Notes: a model not told the origin generated them from the sequence alone. Shown: positions 42,573-51,573, counted from the stretch's first letter. The stretch is DNA of 63,384 nt from an uncultured Collinsella sp. (GCA_959602645.1 CAUGTZ010000016.1:1-63384), one strand, 5' to 3'. Translations and numbers: made by a program.

Positions 42573-44221
42573 TGAAGGCGATCTGGCTTGCGTGCTGCGC
42601 GTGCGGCGATTACGGGCTGTTGCAGCGGGAAGTCGAGGGACGTGATGTGGGTGCACAGGTGCTTCGCGTGGGTGACCTGGACGGGCTGGTTTCCATGGCG
42701 CGGGCGTTTCCGTCGCGCCGCGGGGCTGCCATCATCGCGGCGTCTCTGTTTGATACTGAAGATGTGCGCAAGACTGTTGCGCGCCTGACGGCCGAAGGCC
42801 GCGTGAGTCGCGTGGTCGTGTTGATAGAAGCGCTCGATCCGTCGGATATCGAGGGGCTGTTTCGCGCGGGGGCGACCGAGGTCATCGCTGCACACAGTAT
42901 ATGCGGCAACGGGCGTGCGGGCGAGGGAGCGGTTGATTCCGATCGGCGCATGACGATTGAGCCCGATGCTTTTGTTGATAGGGAACCCGGGGCGCCTCGC
43001 GCTACAAGAGGCCCGCGTGTTGATGATTATGGAAAAGCGGAAGCCGAGCATGGTCGGCGCCCCCGGAACCCCCTTGTAGACGATGACGCTGGAGGGCCGG
43101 CGCAGCATGCTGGCGACTCCCCGGCTGTAGATATGGGATACGTGCACGGCGTGAATCTGGCGGATGAACTCGACGAAGTTGAGGGCTTTGCCGGGTGCGG
43201 CGAGTTGTCGCTGATGCAGCATGAGCAGATTGTACAGAACGAGCCTGCCTCGCAGACCGAACAAGCTGCCATGCCGGCTTGGACGCAGCGTGTGGTTGCG
43301 GCGGGGGAGACGGGTGCGCTGCCACCGACGCCCGCCCCGCCGCCTCCGATGCCGCCGGCAGACGCTGCCGCTCCGCCGCATCGAGCTCCGGTCATCTGCG
43401 CTATTTCGGGTTCGGGCGGTTGCGGCAAGTCGACGATCGTTGCCACCATGGCACACACATCGTCGCTGTTGGGCTTGCGTGCCGCCGTGCTCGACCTGGA
43501 CCTGATGTTTGGAAACCTTTACGACTTGTTAGGCGTCGATGCTCCGCGCGATATGGCGGCACTTATCGAGCCGTCGGCGGCGGGCATGCTCACCGAGCCG
43601 GATATCGTAGCCGCTTCGATGCGCGTGGCGCCGGGCGTTACGCTCTGGGGTCCCGTCGCGGCGCCCGAGCAAGCCGAGCTCATGGCACGTCCGGTGGAGC
43701 TACTGCTTGATGTTCTGCGTCGCGAATCCGACGTGGTCTTTATCGATACCTCGGTCTTTTGGGGCGACGCCGTGGCGGCTGCGGTGGCGGCGAGCGACCG
43801 TTGCCTGGTCGTTGGCGATGCGGCGGTGTCGTCCGCGGCATCGGCATCGCGCGTCATTGAACTGGCAGGTCGAGTAGGTGTGCCGCGCACGCGCATGAGC
43901 GCCGTGTTCAACCGGTTCGGTGCGCGCGGGGCAGACGAGGACGTCGCCATGCGCTTTGAGATTGCCTGTGCGTTAAGCTCCAAGATTCGTATCGCCGATG
44001 GCGGGCAGGATCTCGCCGCGCTCATGGCGTTTGGGCGCGCTGACGAGGCAGTGGGGCAGACCAGCGCTTTTGCGACTAGCGTGCGCGAGGCCACGCGCGA
44101 GATGCTCGTGGAACTGGGGTGCGCCGTCGGCCCTTGGAGCGATATGGTCGCCGACCGTGCAACGCGCGCCGAACGCCCGCGTATCCGCCTTCCCTGGTCG
44201 CGCGAGGGTGATCAGCGATGA
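42572..44221 (+). CDS. tadZ: TadZ/CpaE-like pilus-localisation ATPase
   Basis: The 549-residue protein has an N-terminal receiver-like domain without phosphorylation residues, a long acidic and proline-rich linker (PPTPAPPPPMPPADAAAPPH), and a MinD/ParA-type ATPase with Walker A SGSGGCGKST at residues 279-288 and Walker B VVFIDTSVFW. TadZ places Tad secretion complexes at cell poles or envelope sites. The ATG at 42572 overlaps the upstream stop in TGATG, and tadA starts 4 bases before its end. Confidence 0.88.
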   Translation: MKAIWLACCACGDYGLLQREVEGRDVGAQVLRVGDLDGLVSMARAFPSRRGAAIIAASLFDTEDVRKTVARLTAEGRVSRVVVLIEALDPSDIEGLFRAGATEVIAAHSICGNGRAGEGAVDSDRRMTIEPDAFVDREPGAPRATRGPRVDDYGKAEAEHGRRPRNPLVDDDAGGPAQHAGDSPAVDMGYVHGVNLADELDEVEGFAGCGELSLMQHEQIVQNEPASQTEQAAMPAWTQRVVAAGETGALPPTPAPPPPMPPADAAAPPHRAPVICAISGSGGCGKSTIVATMAHTSSLLGLRAAVLDLDLMFGNLYDLLGVDAPRDMAALIEPSAAGMLTEPDIVAASMRVAPGVTLWGPVAAPEQAELMARPVELLLDVLRRESDVVFIDTSVFWGDAVAAAVAASDRCLVVGDAAVSSAASASRVIELAGRVGVPRTRMSAVFNRFGARGADEDVAMRFEIACALSSKIRIADGGQDLAALMAFGRADEAVGQTSAFATSVREATREMLVELGCAVGPWSDMVADRATRAERPRIRLPWSREGDQR

Positions 44222-45546
44222 GCCTGCAAACGAGGATTAAGGCTGCCGGCGCTGCGGCGGCGGCAGCGCCTGTAGATGCGGGGCGTCGCCGCGCCGTGAA
44301 ACGACGCACCAAGCGCGCCGTGATGGACCGCATGGGTTACGACGAAGTGGCGCGTATCAGCGCCTATATCGACCCGGCACTTGCCCGCTCGGAATTGCGT
44401 CCTGCGGTGGAGGCGGCGCTCAATGTTGAGGAGCCGACCGATCTCGCGACGCCCGAGCGCGAGACCATCATCGACGAGATTTTGGATGACGTGGTGGGCT
44501 TGGGGCCGTTGCAGCCGCTCATCGAGGACGACACCGTTACCGAGATCATGATCAACGGCTGCCGCTCGGCTTTCTTTGAACGCGGCGGCGTCTTGTACCC
44601 CATCGAGCATGCGTTTGAGGATGATGAGCAGATCCGTGTGCTTATCGACCGCATTATCTCGCCACTTGGCCGCCGTATCGACGAGCGCAGCCCCATCGTC
44701 AACGCCCGCCTCAAAACGGGCTATCGCGTCAACGCGGTGATTCCGCCTGTGGCGATTGACGGACCGATTCTCACCATCCGAAAGTTCTCGGACCGTATCT
44801 GCTCGCTGGACGAGCTCGTGGGGTTGGGATCGCTGCCGCTTTGGTATGCGCAGCTGCTGTCGTGTGCGGTGTCGCTGCGACAGGACCTGGCGGTTGCGGG
44901 AGGCACGGGGTCTGGTAAGACCACCCTGCTCAACGCGTTGTCATGTGAGATTTCCACCGGCGAGCGCATCGTGACGATCGAGGACTCTGCCGAGCTCAAG
45001 TTTGCGCATCATCCGCACGTGGTGCGCCTAGAGGCGCGCGAGGCTTCAATTGAGGGCGAGGGCGCGGTGACGATCCGCGACCTGGTGACTAATGCCCTGC
45101 GCATGCGCCCCGACCGCATCGTGGTGGGCGAGGTGCGCGGTGCCGAGTGCTGCGACATGTTGCAGGCCATGAACACGGGCCACGACGGGTCGCTCACCAC
45201 GCTTCATGCGGGTTCAGAACAGGAGACCGTGGTGCGTCTGACGTTGCTTGCACGTTATGGCATCGATCTGCCGAGCGAGCTCATCGAGGAGCAGATTGCC
45301 ATGGCACTCGACGGTATCGTGATGTCCGAGCGCCACGCCGATGGCAGGCGCTTCGTCTCCTCGTATTCGGGGGTGCGACGCGCCGCATCGGGCGGCGTAG
45401 AGCTCGAGCGCTATGTGACGTTCGATGCCGCCGAGCGCACCTGGACGCTTGACCGCGAGCCGCCGTTTATCGCAGAAGGCCTGCGGTCGGGGACGCTCAC
45501 ACAAGAGGAGGTGGACGAATGGAGATCACTGTGCCCCTCGTCGTAG
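44218..45546 (+). CDS. tadA: Tad pilus assembly ATPase TadA (CpaF)
   Basis: This secretion hexamer ATPase powers Flp pilus extension and perhaps retraction. The 442-residue product has an N-terminal helical domain and then GLGPLQPLIEDDTVTEIMIN, Walker A GGTGSGKTTLL (residues 228-238), the Asp box, Walker B RPDRIVVGEVRGAE, and the His box STLHAGSEQET-type region (GSLTTLHAGS). The start overlaps tadZ in ATGA. Confidence 0.95.
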   Translation: MSLQTRIKAAGAAAAAAPVDAGRRRAVKRRTKRAVMDRMGYDEVARISAYIDPALARSELRPAVEAALNVEEPTDLATPERETIIDEILDDVVGLGPLQPLIEDDTVTEIMINGCRSAFFERGGVLYPIEHAFEDDEQIRVLIDRIISPLGRRIDERSPIVNARLKTGYRVNAVIPPVAIDGPILTIRKFSDRICSLDELVGLGSLPLWYAQLLSCAVSLRQDLAVAGGTGSGKTTLLNALSCEISTGERIVTIEDSAELKFAHHPHVVRLEAREASIEGEGAVTIRDLVTNALRMRPDRIVVGEVRGAECCDMLQAMNTGHDGSLTTLHAGSEQETVVRLTLLARYGIDLPSELIEEQIAMALDGIVMSERHADGRRFVSSYSGVRRAASGGVELERYVTFDAAERTWTLDREPPFIAEGLRSGTLTQEEVDEWRSLCPSS

Positions 45547-46445
45547 GGGGCTTGGCAGGGCTTTCTGTCGCGACGGCGTGCGGGGCGGAACCTCGTGTGC
45601 CGCAGGTACCGCCGGCGGAGCTGGCACGTCAGGCGCTCGAGACGGTGGCAGAGAAGCTGCCGCGTGAGCTGGTGGAAAACGATCTGCTGAAAAAGATCGC
45701 CCGTTCGTGGGCATCGCTGGCTCCGGCGCATCGCCTTGGCCTCGTGATCGAAGATGCTTCGGGACGTTTGGCGTTTCTGCTGCTATCGAGCGGTGTCTGC
45801 TGCGTTTTACTAACGATGGTGTCGTTATCGCCCATCGGATTTGCCTTGGGACTTGTTGCTCCGTTTGCCGTTGGTGCCGCTCGGGATGGCTTTGAGAGCC
45901 GGCGCGAGCAACACGATGCAGAAGAGGCAATGCCCGAGGCGTTTACCGCACTTTCCATGTCGCTTGCCTCGGGACATTCGCTGGCTCAGGGCATGCGCTT
46001 TGTGGGCGCTCATGCGCAAAAGCCAGTGCATACCGAGTTTTTGCGGGTGGCGGCGGCGATCGATTGCGGCATCTCGGCGACCGACGCGCTCGATGACTTG
46101 CTCGTGCGTATCGACGCCCCCGGTCTTTCGCTTGTGACCTTGGCGCTTAAGGTGTCTCAGCGCACCGGCGCTCCGCTTGCCGACTTACTGTCCGAGGCGT
46201 CGAGCATGGTGGGGGAGCGCATTGAGCTCAAGCGCCGCCTGGATGTTAAGACGTCGCAGGCTCGCATGTCTGCGCATATGGTCGCGGCGATGCCGGCGGG
46301 CATGTGCGCGGTGTTGGTGCTGCTTTCGGCAGATTTTCGTCGCGGTCTTGCGACGCCTGCCGGCGCGGGCGCTGTGGTGCTGGGTCTTGCCCTCAACGCC
46401 GTTGCCCTGGTGGTTATCCGGCGCATTATGCGGGTGGAGCTATGA
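45519..46445 (+). CDS. tadB: Tad pilus inner-membrane platform protein TadB
   Basis: The 308-residue protein is a type II secretion F-domain membrane protein. Three membrane segments surround a cytoplasmic T2SSF domain (PEAFTALSMSLASGHSLAQG ... LALKVSQRTGAPLADLLSEA). With TadC it forms the platform turned by TadA. It overlaps tadA by 28 bases and tadC by 4. Confidence 0.9.
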   Translation: MEITVPLVVGGLAGLSVATACGAEPRVPQVPPAELARQALETVAEKLPRELVENDLLKKIARSWASLAPAHRLGLVIEDASGRLAFLLLSSGVCCVLLTMVSLSPIGFALGLVAPFAVGAARDGFESRREQHDAEEAMPEAFTALSMSLASGHSLAQGMRFVGAHAQKPVHTEFLRVAAAIDCGISATDALDDLLVRIDAPGLSLVTLALKVSQRTGAPLADLLSEASSMVGERIELKRRLDVKTSQARMSAHMVAAMPAGMCAVLVLLSADFRRGLATPAGAGAVVLGLALNAVALVVIRRIMRVEL

Positions 46446-47083
46446 GCGCCCCGGTTGCAGTTGCGGCTTGCCTGTGCGCCCTGAGTGTATTTGTCGCGAC
46501 GGGTTTGGATCGGGCGGATGCACGCAAGATCGCAGGGGCCTGCAAGCGCGAGGCGGTGCTGGTCGCTGCCGCGGGTCGCTCGGTGGTCGATGCTCTGACC
46601 GCGCGAGTGAAGGGCGCGGTTGGAGCGGGCGGCCCGGCGCGAGTGTCGCTCGGCGAAGTGTCCGAGATGATCGATGTTGTGCGCTTGGGTCTTTCGGCCG
46701 GTCTTTCGTTTGATGCGGCGCTTGAGATTTTCTGCGCCAACCGCCGGTCAGTGCTGGCTCTTCGCCTTGAGCGCGCCTGCATGGCGTGGCAGGTGGGCGT
46801 GGGCACGCGTGAGGACGAGTTGTTGGCCGCCGCGCGCGACCTGGACGTGCGAGCGCTCGAGACCTTTGCCATCACGGTGGGGCAGGCGCTCGCCCTGGGT
46901 GCCCCACTTGCCGAGACGCTGGCCGCTCAAAGTCGCGAGATCCGTGCGGCTCATCGCGCCGCGGTCGAGCGCGAGATCGAGCGTGCACCCGTCAAGCTGC
47001 TGATTCCCACCGGCACGCTCATCTTGCCGGCGTTGCTTCTGTCCATATTGGGCCCGCTGCTGGGAGCAGGCGGGATGATGTAG
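46442..47083 (+). CDS. tadC: Tad pilus inner-membrane platform protein TadC
   Basis: The 213-residue protein has the same T2SSF fold (EVSEMIDVVRLGLSAGLSFD ... AITVGQALALGAPLAETLAA) and C-terminal membrane segments (LLIPTGTLILPALLLSILGP). It is shorter than many TadC proteins at the N-terminus. The ATG overlaps the tadB stop in ATGA with GGAGC upstream. Confidence 0.88.
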   Translation: MSAPVAVAACLCALSVFVATGLDRADARKIAGACKREAVLVAAAGRSVVDALTARVKGAVGAGGPARVSLGEVSEMIDVVRLGLSAGLSFDAALEIFCANRRSVLALRLERACMAWQVGVGTREDELLAAARDLDVRALETFAITVGQALALGAPLAETLAAQSREIRAAHRAAVEREIERAPVKLLIPTGTLILPALLLSILGPLLGAGGMM

Positions 47084-47093
47084 GGAGGAATAC

Positions 47094-47327
47094 ATGAACA
47101 CGATGACTGACGCTGCTGGCAAGGTCCAGGGCTGGGCGTTTTGCCGGGCGGCACATGTTCGTCAGCGCGCCAAGGAACTATTGCAGGAGGAGAGTGCACA
47201 GGGTACCACCGAGTATGCCATCTTGGTCGGCGTGCTCGTGGTGATCGCGATTATCGCCATCGTCGCATTTAAGGGCAAGGTCCAAGATCTATGGAACGCT
47301 ATCAGCGAGGGCATCAACAGCCTGTAG
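47094..47327 (+). CDS. flp: Flp-type major pilin precursor
   Basis: The 77-residue precursor has a 30-residue basic leader, then ESAQGTTEYAILVGVLVVIA, the processing site and hydrophobic helix of Flp pilins with Glu-Tyr near position +5, and a short amphipathic tail (KGKVQDLWNAISEGINSL). A TadV-type prepilin peptidase is needed and is not encoded in this window. GGAGG lies 6 bases before the ATG. Confidence 0.88.
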   Translation: MNTMTDAAGKVQGWAFCRAAHVRQRAKELLQEESAQGTTEYAILVGVLVVIAIIAIVAFKGKVQDLWNAISEGINSL

Positions 47328-47854
47328 AGGGCGAGCGCCCCATCGGGGTGCTGCTGGTGTTTGCTTGCCTGACCGTGGCGATAGCGGCGGTGCTTTGGGG
47401 GCTTAACGCCGCGCGGCAGCAGCGTCCTGGGACCGCCTCCGATTTGGGCTCAGATTCGGCGGTGGCGTCTCAAAAAGATGAGATGCGAGATGCGGACGAT
47501 TCGGATGTCGCTGTCACGGCGCAAACCTTTCTGCGGACGCTCGACAAGCGGTCTGGCACTGCGACGGATTCGCCTGAGGGCAACGCGATTGCGGTCCGGC
47601 TTGCATGGTCCGAGGACCGACCGATGACCGAAGCGGCGGCGGATATGCTGCGTGCCTATCGCGAGGTACCCACGGCGCAACTTGCTCTGAGCGGCTATCT
47701 CGACATCAAGGGAAACGTGTGGGGCGCCATCGTGCGCGACGAACGCGGCTGGGTCGATATGGTGACAATTGCCGCGGATGCTGGCGATGCTTCGTGTCGT
47801 CTGCGCGCCGTGCGCCTGAGCCCGCAGGCAACGGACTCAAAGGAGGGATCGTGA
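47291..47854 (+). CDS. Tad-operon membrane-anchored protein of unknown function
   Basis: The 187-residue protein is not recognised. It has a short basic start, one membrane segment (IGVLLVFACLTVAIAAVLWG), an acidic Ser/Asp linker, and an extracytoplasmic alpha/beta domain (TAQLALSGYLDIKGNVWGAI ... GWVDMVTIAADAG). It overlaps the pilin gene by 37 bases. The ATG at 47291 has only AAGG 10 bases upstream. A GTG at 47348, just before the membrane segment, is the alternative start. Confidence 0.7.
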   Translation: MERYQRGHQQPVEGERPIGVLLVFACLTVAIAAVLWGLNAARQQRPGTASDLGSDSAVASQKDEMRDADDSDVAVTAQTFLRTLDKRSGTATDSPEGNAIAVRLAWSEDRPMTEAAADMLRAYREVPTAQLALSGYLDIKGNVWGAIVRDERGWVDMVTIAADAGDASCRLRAVRLSPQATDSKEGS

Positions 47855-47855
47855 A

Positions 47856-48074
47856 ATGCATGATGTCCTGCGTGAGGAATCTGCCCAGGCGACGGTCGAA
47901 TACGCCATCGTCACGGTGGCGCTGTTATCGATCGTGCTGGCGATCGCGGGACTTTGGCGTGCCGGTACCGATGGGCGCTTGGCGGCGCTGGTTGAGCGGG
48001 CGGCATCCCATGGCGTTGCCTCGACGTCGGTTATCGACGCCGCTGCGGCCGCTAAGGACATCGCGTTGTATTGA
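47856..48074 (+). CDS. Second Flp/TadE-like pilin precursor
   Basis: The 72-residue protein has a six-residue leader and then EESAQATVEYAIVTVALLSI, the same processing signature as the upstream pilin, then a helix and an Ala-rich tail. It is either a minor pilin or a short pseudopilin. GGAGG lies 9 bases before the ATG. Its stop TGA overlaps an ATG that is one frame off the following tadE. Confidence 0.8.
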   Translation: MHDVLREESAQATVEYAIVTVALLSIVLAIAGLWRAGTDGRLAALVERAASHGVASTSVIDAAAAAKDIALY

Positions 48075-48546
48075 TGCCGCGCGCGAGGACCGGGCGCAGT
48101 CTACGGTCGAGGCCGCTTTTTTGCTGCCGACGTTTCTGACACTCATCCTTCTCGCGCTGCAACCGGTGTGCCTGCTCTATACGCGCGCGGTCATGGAGTC
48201 TGCCGCCGCCGAGACCGCGCGGCTCATGACCACGACGACGGCGGAGGACGACGATCTTAAGGAGTTCACCCGCCGCCGACTTGCCGCAGTGCCCAACGTT
48301 TCGATCTTTCATGCCGGCGGGCCGTTGTCGTGGGATATCGAGCTTGGCCGGGCCGGTGCGGGTGGCGTCTCGTCCGTGTCCGTTTCCGGCGAGGTCAAGC
48401 CGTTGCCTGTGATCGGTGCGTTTGCGCAGGCTATGGGTGGTACCGCCGAGGGCGGCTACGTTGAGCTCAAGGTCGATGTCTCGTATCAATCGCGTCCCGA
48501 ATGGCTGGAGGGAGATTATGATTCGTGGATTGCTGCATGGGATTAG
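48010..48546 (+). CDS. tadE: TadE-like pseudopilin (start uncertain)
   Basis: The protein contains the TadE signature REDRAQSTVEAAFLLPTFLT and a 120-residue extracytoplasmic domain. The first in-frame start is the ATG at 48010, which overlaps the upstream pilin gene by 65 bases and would add an unusual Arg-rich leader. The ATG at 48074, in the usual TGATG overlap, would encode MPREDRAQSTVEA only if one CG were removed from the (CG)4 run at 48078-48085. So the gene may be frameshifted, phase-variable, or start at an upstream or rare codon. It overlaps the tadG-like gene by 29 bases. Confidence 0.75.
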   Translation: MALPRRRLSTPLRPLRTSRCIDAAREDRAQSTVEAAFLLPTFLTLILLALQPVCLLYTRAVMESAAAETARLMTTTTAEDDDLKEFTRRRLAAVPNVSIFHAGGPLSWDIELGRAGAGGVSSVSVSGEVKPLPVIGAFAQAMGGTAEGGYVELKVDVSYQSRPEWLEGDYDSWIAAWD

Positions 48547-50683
48547 GCGCTGCCTGTTGCGGGTGACGCAAGGGTTTGCGGCCCGCCGTCGACCAGGCGC
48601 TCTCCGCAAACGAGGCGGCTTTATGGGTCGAGCCGGTATCGACCTGTTTATCGAAGACGGTGCCTACACCACGCTCTCCTCTGCGGTGGTCATCCTAGTG
48701 GTGCTCACATTGTTGTTTTCGTCGACCGCGGCGATATGGAGCATGTCGCGTGCCGGGGATACCCAGGTGGCGGCTGATAGCGGCGCGCTGGCGGGTGCCA
48801 ACGTAGTGTCGTCCTATCACACGGCTGCCACGGTGGTTGATGCGAGCATCTTGAGTCTGGGGCTGGCGGGGTTTGCCACGATCGGGACGGGCCTGGTCGC
48901 CATCCTCATCCCGGGTGCCGAGCCGGTTGCCGGCAATATGGTCGACACCGGGATTGAGATCATTAAAACGCGCAACAAGTTTGCCAAAAGCGCATCGGAA
49001 GGCTTACAGAAAATCGAGACGGCCCTGCCGTATCTGATCGCCGCGCGTGCCACGCAGGCGGTGTCGGCGCAGGATACCGATAGTGTGACCTATACCGGTA
49101 CGGCGCTTGCCGTGCCCAGGACATCCGAGTCTGACTTCGCTGCGCTCAAAGGATCAGAGATCTCGACCGATACCATTAAAGACACATCAGATGATTTAGA
49201 GGGTGCGGCCGAGGAGCTGCGGAAGGCTTCTGAGGACACGGCGAAGGCTAAAGAGCGTGCTTGGCTGGTGGATTGTGGTGGGTCTGACAAGGGCTCGGTC
49301 GGCAGCTGTTCTTGCATGTGGGAGCGTGCGAAAAGCCTAACGGATCTCTCCGGTGTTCAAAATCCGCATTACTCATCGAGCGTTACGTGGGAGCCCCAAG
49401 TTGCCCTTGATCGCGCGAAGGACTACTACCATTGGCATCTGACAAATGAGAAGCCCCACGGCTCGAGTGTCGAGATGAAGGCAGAGTCTGCGGCGCGTAA
49501 GGCGTTTTATACCTATGCGAGCGCGGAGGTCGATCGGGCATATATAACCGAGAACGGAGACAGGGTCTCCTCCTATATTCCGCTGCTGCCGCGCAACTCT
49601 GATGAGGTTCGGGCGACGGAACTCTATACCGATGCGGTGTGGCCGACTAGCGTGAACGATGACAAGGCGTATCTGCATTACGGGACGACCTGCCCTAACT
49701 ATAAGAAAGGGACGCCGAGCGGATTTGCTTCGGTTGCCGATTACGATGGACAGGATAAATGCAGCAAATGCCATTTTGGCGTTTTGTCGCTTGGTGCCGT
49801 TGCGGCGCCTTCAACCTCTATCGAAAACGGCTTCGAGTATCACTTTGACAAGTTTAAAGACGCCCTGGAGGACTACGTCGACTGTCGCAACAAGGAGCTC
49901 GAGCTCGAGCGTCAGACCGAGGACGAAGCCGACCGTGCGGGCAATGCGTTTGACCAGGCCATTAAAGCGCTTTCGGGCGAGCGTCCGCGTATCGCTCCGC
50001 CCGGTCGCAACGGCGTGGTTGCCTTTGCGGTTTCGGGTGCCATCTCGAGCCCCGATGAACTCAACTCTTCGTTTAACACGGCAGTCAGGCTTGGCGATCG
50101 CGGTGCCATCTCTGCCGCGGTGCTGGCGCCCGATGAGGCGACGGCGCAAAACAACGTGCTTTCGCGATTTTTCTCGACATTGAAGGAACGCTCGGGTGGC
50201 GTTGCCGGCGTACTCGATGGCGTCATGGATGTCTGGGGACGGCTGCTTGTGGGATACGGAGACATCCAAGGTTCGGCCGACGAACTTATGGACGAGATGA
50301 TTAAAGGCCTAGGAGGGGGCAGCGGCGCGTTGGGCTCCATTGCATCGTGGCTCGGCGATACCGTTTCGGCGTCCGTGGCGGCGCTGGGTTTGGAACCGTG
50401 CGACTTGCGCCTGCGAAAGCCGGTGCTGACCGATTCCGCCAACGTCATTAAGAGCCCGGGGTCTGACATTGCTGGTCTCTCTCAAGCGCAAGACAGGCTG
50501 CGAAGTATTCCGTTGGGCGTGACCGATCCCAAGGCGCTTTGCGAGGCGTTGGAATATCAAGTCGAACGCACCATCAGCGGTGCGGTGTTCACGCTTGCGG
50601 AGATTCCTCTGCCCGGCGGCAGCTCCATCCCACTCACCGTCGATGTCGCCACGCTGGTTGGCGCTCTGGGCGGTGGGTCGTAA
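48518..50683 (+). CDS. TadG-like pilus-associated protein
   Basis: The 721-residue protein has a basic leader, then EDGAYTTLSSAVVILVVLTL and DTQVAADSGALAGANVV, the membrane anchor and first helix of Tad/TadG-type proteins, and a very long extracytoplasmic region. That region carries several coiled-coil-like stretches (EDYVDCRNKELELERQTEDE) and many cysteines in its middle (CGGSDKGSVGSCSC; CPNYKKG; CSKCHFG) that might form disulfides. The ATG at 48518 has GGAGGGAGA upstream. It ends in a TAATG overlap with the second tadE-like gene. Confidence 0.85.
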   Translation: MIRGLLHGIRRCLLRVTQGFAARRRPGALRKRGGFMGRAGIDLFIEDGAYTTLSSAVVILVVLTLLFSSTAAIWSMSRAGDTQVAADSGALAGANVVSSYHTAATVVDASILSLGLAGFATIGTGLVAILIPGAEPVAGNMVDTGIEIIKTRNKFAKSASEGLQKIETALPYLIAARATQAVSAQDTDSVTYTGTALAVPRTSESDFAALKGSEISTDTIKDTSDDLEGAAEELRKASEDTAKAKERAWLVDCGGSDKGSVGSCSCMWERAKSLTDLSGVQNPHYSSSVTWEPQVALDRAKDYYHWHLTNEKPHGSSVEMKAESAARKAFYTYASAEVDRAYITENGDRVSSYIPLLPRNSDEVRATELYTDAVWPTSVNDDKAYLHYGTTCPNYKKGTPSGFASVADYDGQDKCSKCHFGVLSLGAVAAPSTSIENGFEYHFDKFKDALEDYVDCRNKELELERQTEDEADRAGNAFDQAIKALSGERPRIAPPGRNGVVAFAVSGAISSPDELNSSFNTAVRLGDRGAISAAVLAPDEATAQNNVLSRFFSTLKERSGGVAGVLDGVMDVWGRLLVGYGDIQGSADELMDEMIKGLGGGSGALGSIASWLGDTVSASVAALGLEPCDLRLRKPVLTDSANVIKSPGSDIAGLSQAQDRLRSIPLGVTDPKALCEALEYQVERTISGAVFTLAEIPLPGGSSIPLTVDVATLVGALGGGS

Positions 50684-51159
50684 TGAGTATCCGCATGCGT
50701 CTGCGCGAGGAGCGCGCCCAAGCGACGGTGGAGATGGCAGTGGTTGCGCCCGTTTTGCTGGTGCTGGCACTCATCGTGTACAACGTCATGATCTATGCCA
50801 GCGCTGTCGCGCGCTTCGACCGCGTGGTGCCCGACATCGTGTTGGCGCACGCCGTGGCATCGGAGGGGGAGAGCGACGAAAGCTCTGTCGATGCCTCGGC
50901 GACGGTCCAGACTCAAATTCTGAATGCCATGGAAGGCTATGACTTGCAGATCGAAGTGTCGAGCGAGCAAGGCGCGGAGGCAACGGATGGTGCTCTGCTC
51001 TCCCTATCCGGTACGTTTAGGACCTATACCTGCACCATGCGCTATGAGCCGTGGCCGAGCTCGTTCAGCATCGCCGGCGTTTCGCTGGGGGCACCGGCAA
51101 AGTTGTCACACGAGCGCGCGGTGACGGTCGATCCATGGCGTCCGGGGGTGGTCATGTGA
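50683..51159 (+). CDS. Second TadE-like pseudopilin
   Basis: The 158-residue protein opens MSIRMRLREERAQATVEMAV, with a short basic leader, the A-Q-x-T-V-E processing signature and one membrane helix (PVLLVLALIVYNVMIYASAV). A small extracytoplasmic domain with one Cys (TYTCTMRYEP) follows. The start overlaps the tadG-like stop in TAATG, and its stop overlaps the DUF192 gene in GTGA. Confidence 0.88.
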   Translation: MSIRMRLREERAQATVEMAVVAPVLLVLALIVYNVMIYASAVARFDRVVPDIVLAHAVASEGESDESSVDASATVQTQILNAMEGYDLQIEVSSEQGAEATDGALLSLSGTFRTYTCTMRYEPWPSSFSIAGVSLGAPAKLSHERAVTVDPWRPGVVM

Positions 51160-51515
51160 CCGCGGTCTCGTCCTACATCGCCTACGCGCGGGCACTCAAT
51201 AGGCTGGGCTGGACGCCGGCCGAGTTTGCGGTGGCGGAGTCGTTTGCCGTGCGCCTGCGCGGCATGCTGGGACGGTGTCCGGTTGCCGCCAACGGTCTGC
51301 CGCTCGTCATGGCATTTCCACGCTGCTCTTCGGTCCATACGTGTTTTATGGCCTATCCCATCGACATCGCCTTCATCGATCGCGACGGCAATATCCTCGC
51401 GCGCTACGAAAACGTACGTCCCTGGCGTATGTGCTCCTGCCCCGGCGCCTGGGCCGCACTAGAGCGCCCTTCAATCATTGTTTCGACCCCTGCTCTCCAA
51501 CGCGTGCCGGCTTAA
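51156..51515 (+). CDS. DUF192-domain protein
   Basis: The 119-residue protein has the DUF192 core LRGMLGRCPVAANGLPLVM, then HTCFMAYPIDIAFIDRDGNI and a short basket-like beta domain. DUF192 proteins often sit at the end of tad clusters or near stress genes, and their biochemical role is unknown. GTG at 51156 overlaps the tadE-like stop. Unlike secreted DUF192 proteins it has no signal peptide. It closes the Tad operon. Confidence 0.85.
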   Translation: MTAVSSYIAYARALNRLGWTPAEFAVAESFAVRLRGMLGRCPVAANGLPLVMAFPRCSSVHTCFMAYPIDIAFIDRDGNILARYENVRPWRMCSCPGAWAALERPSIIVSTPALQRVPA

Positions 51516-51573
51516 GAATTGGCGACAGCGGACTTTCGTCATACGAAATTGGGTAAGATGGAGGAGAAGATGC

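Noticed and set aside
47605..48069. Long upstream extension of the tadE frame to 47605
   Set aside because: It runs out of frame through two real genes and has Arg-rich shadow composition.
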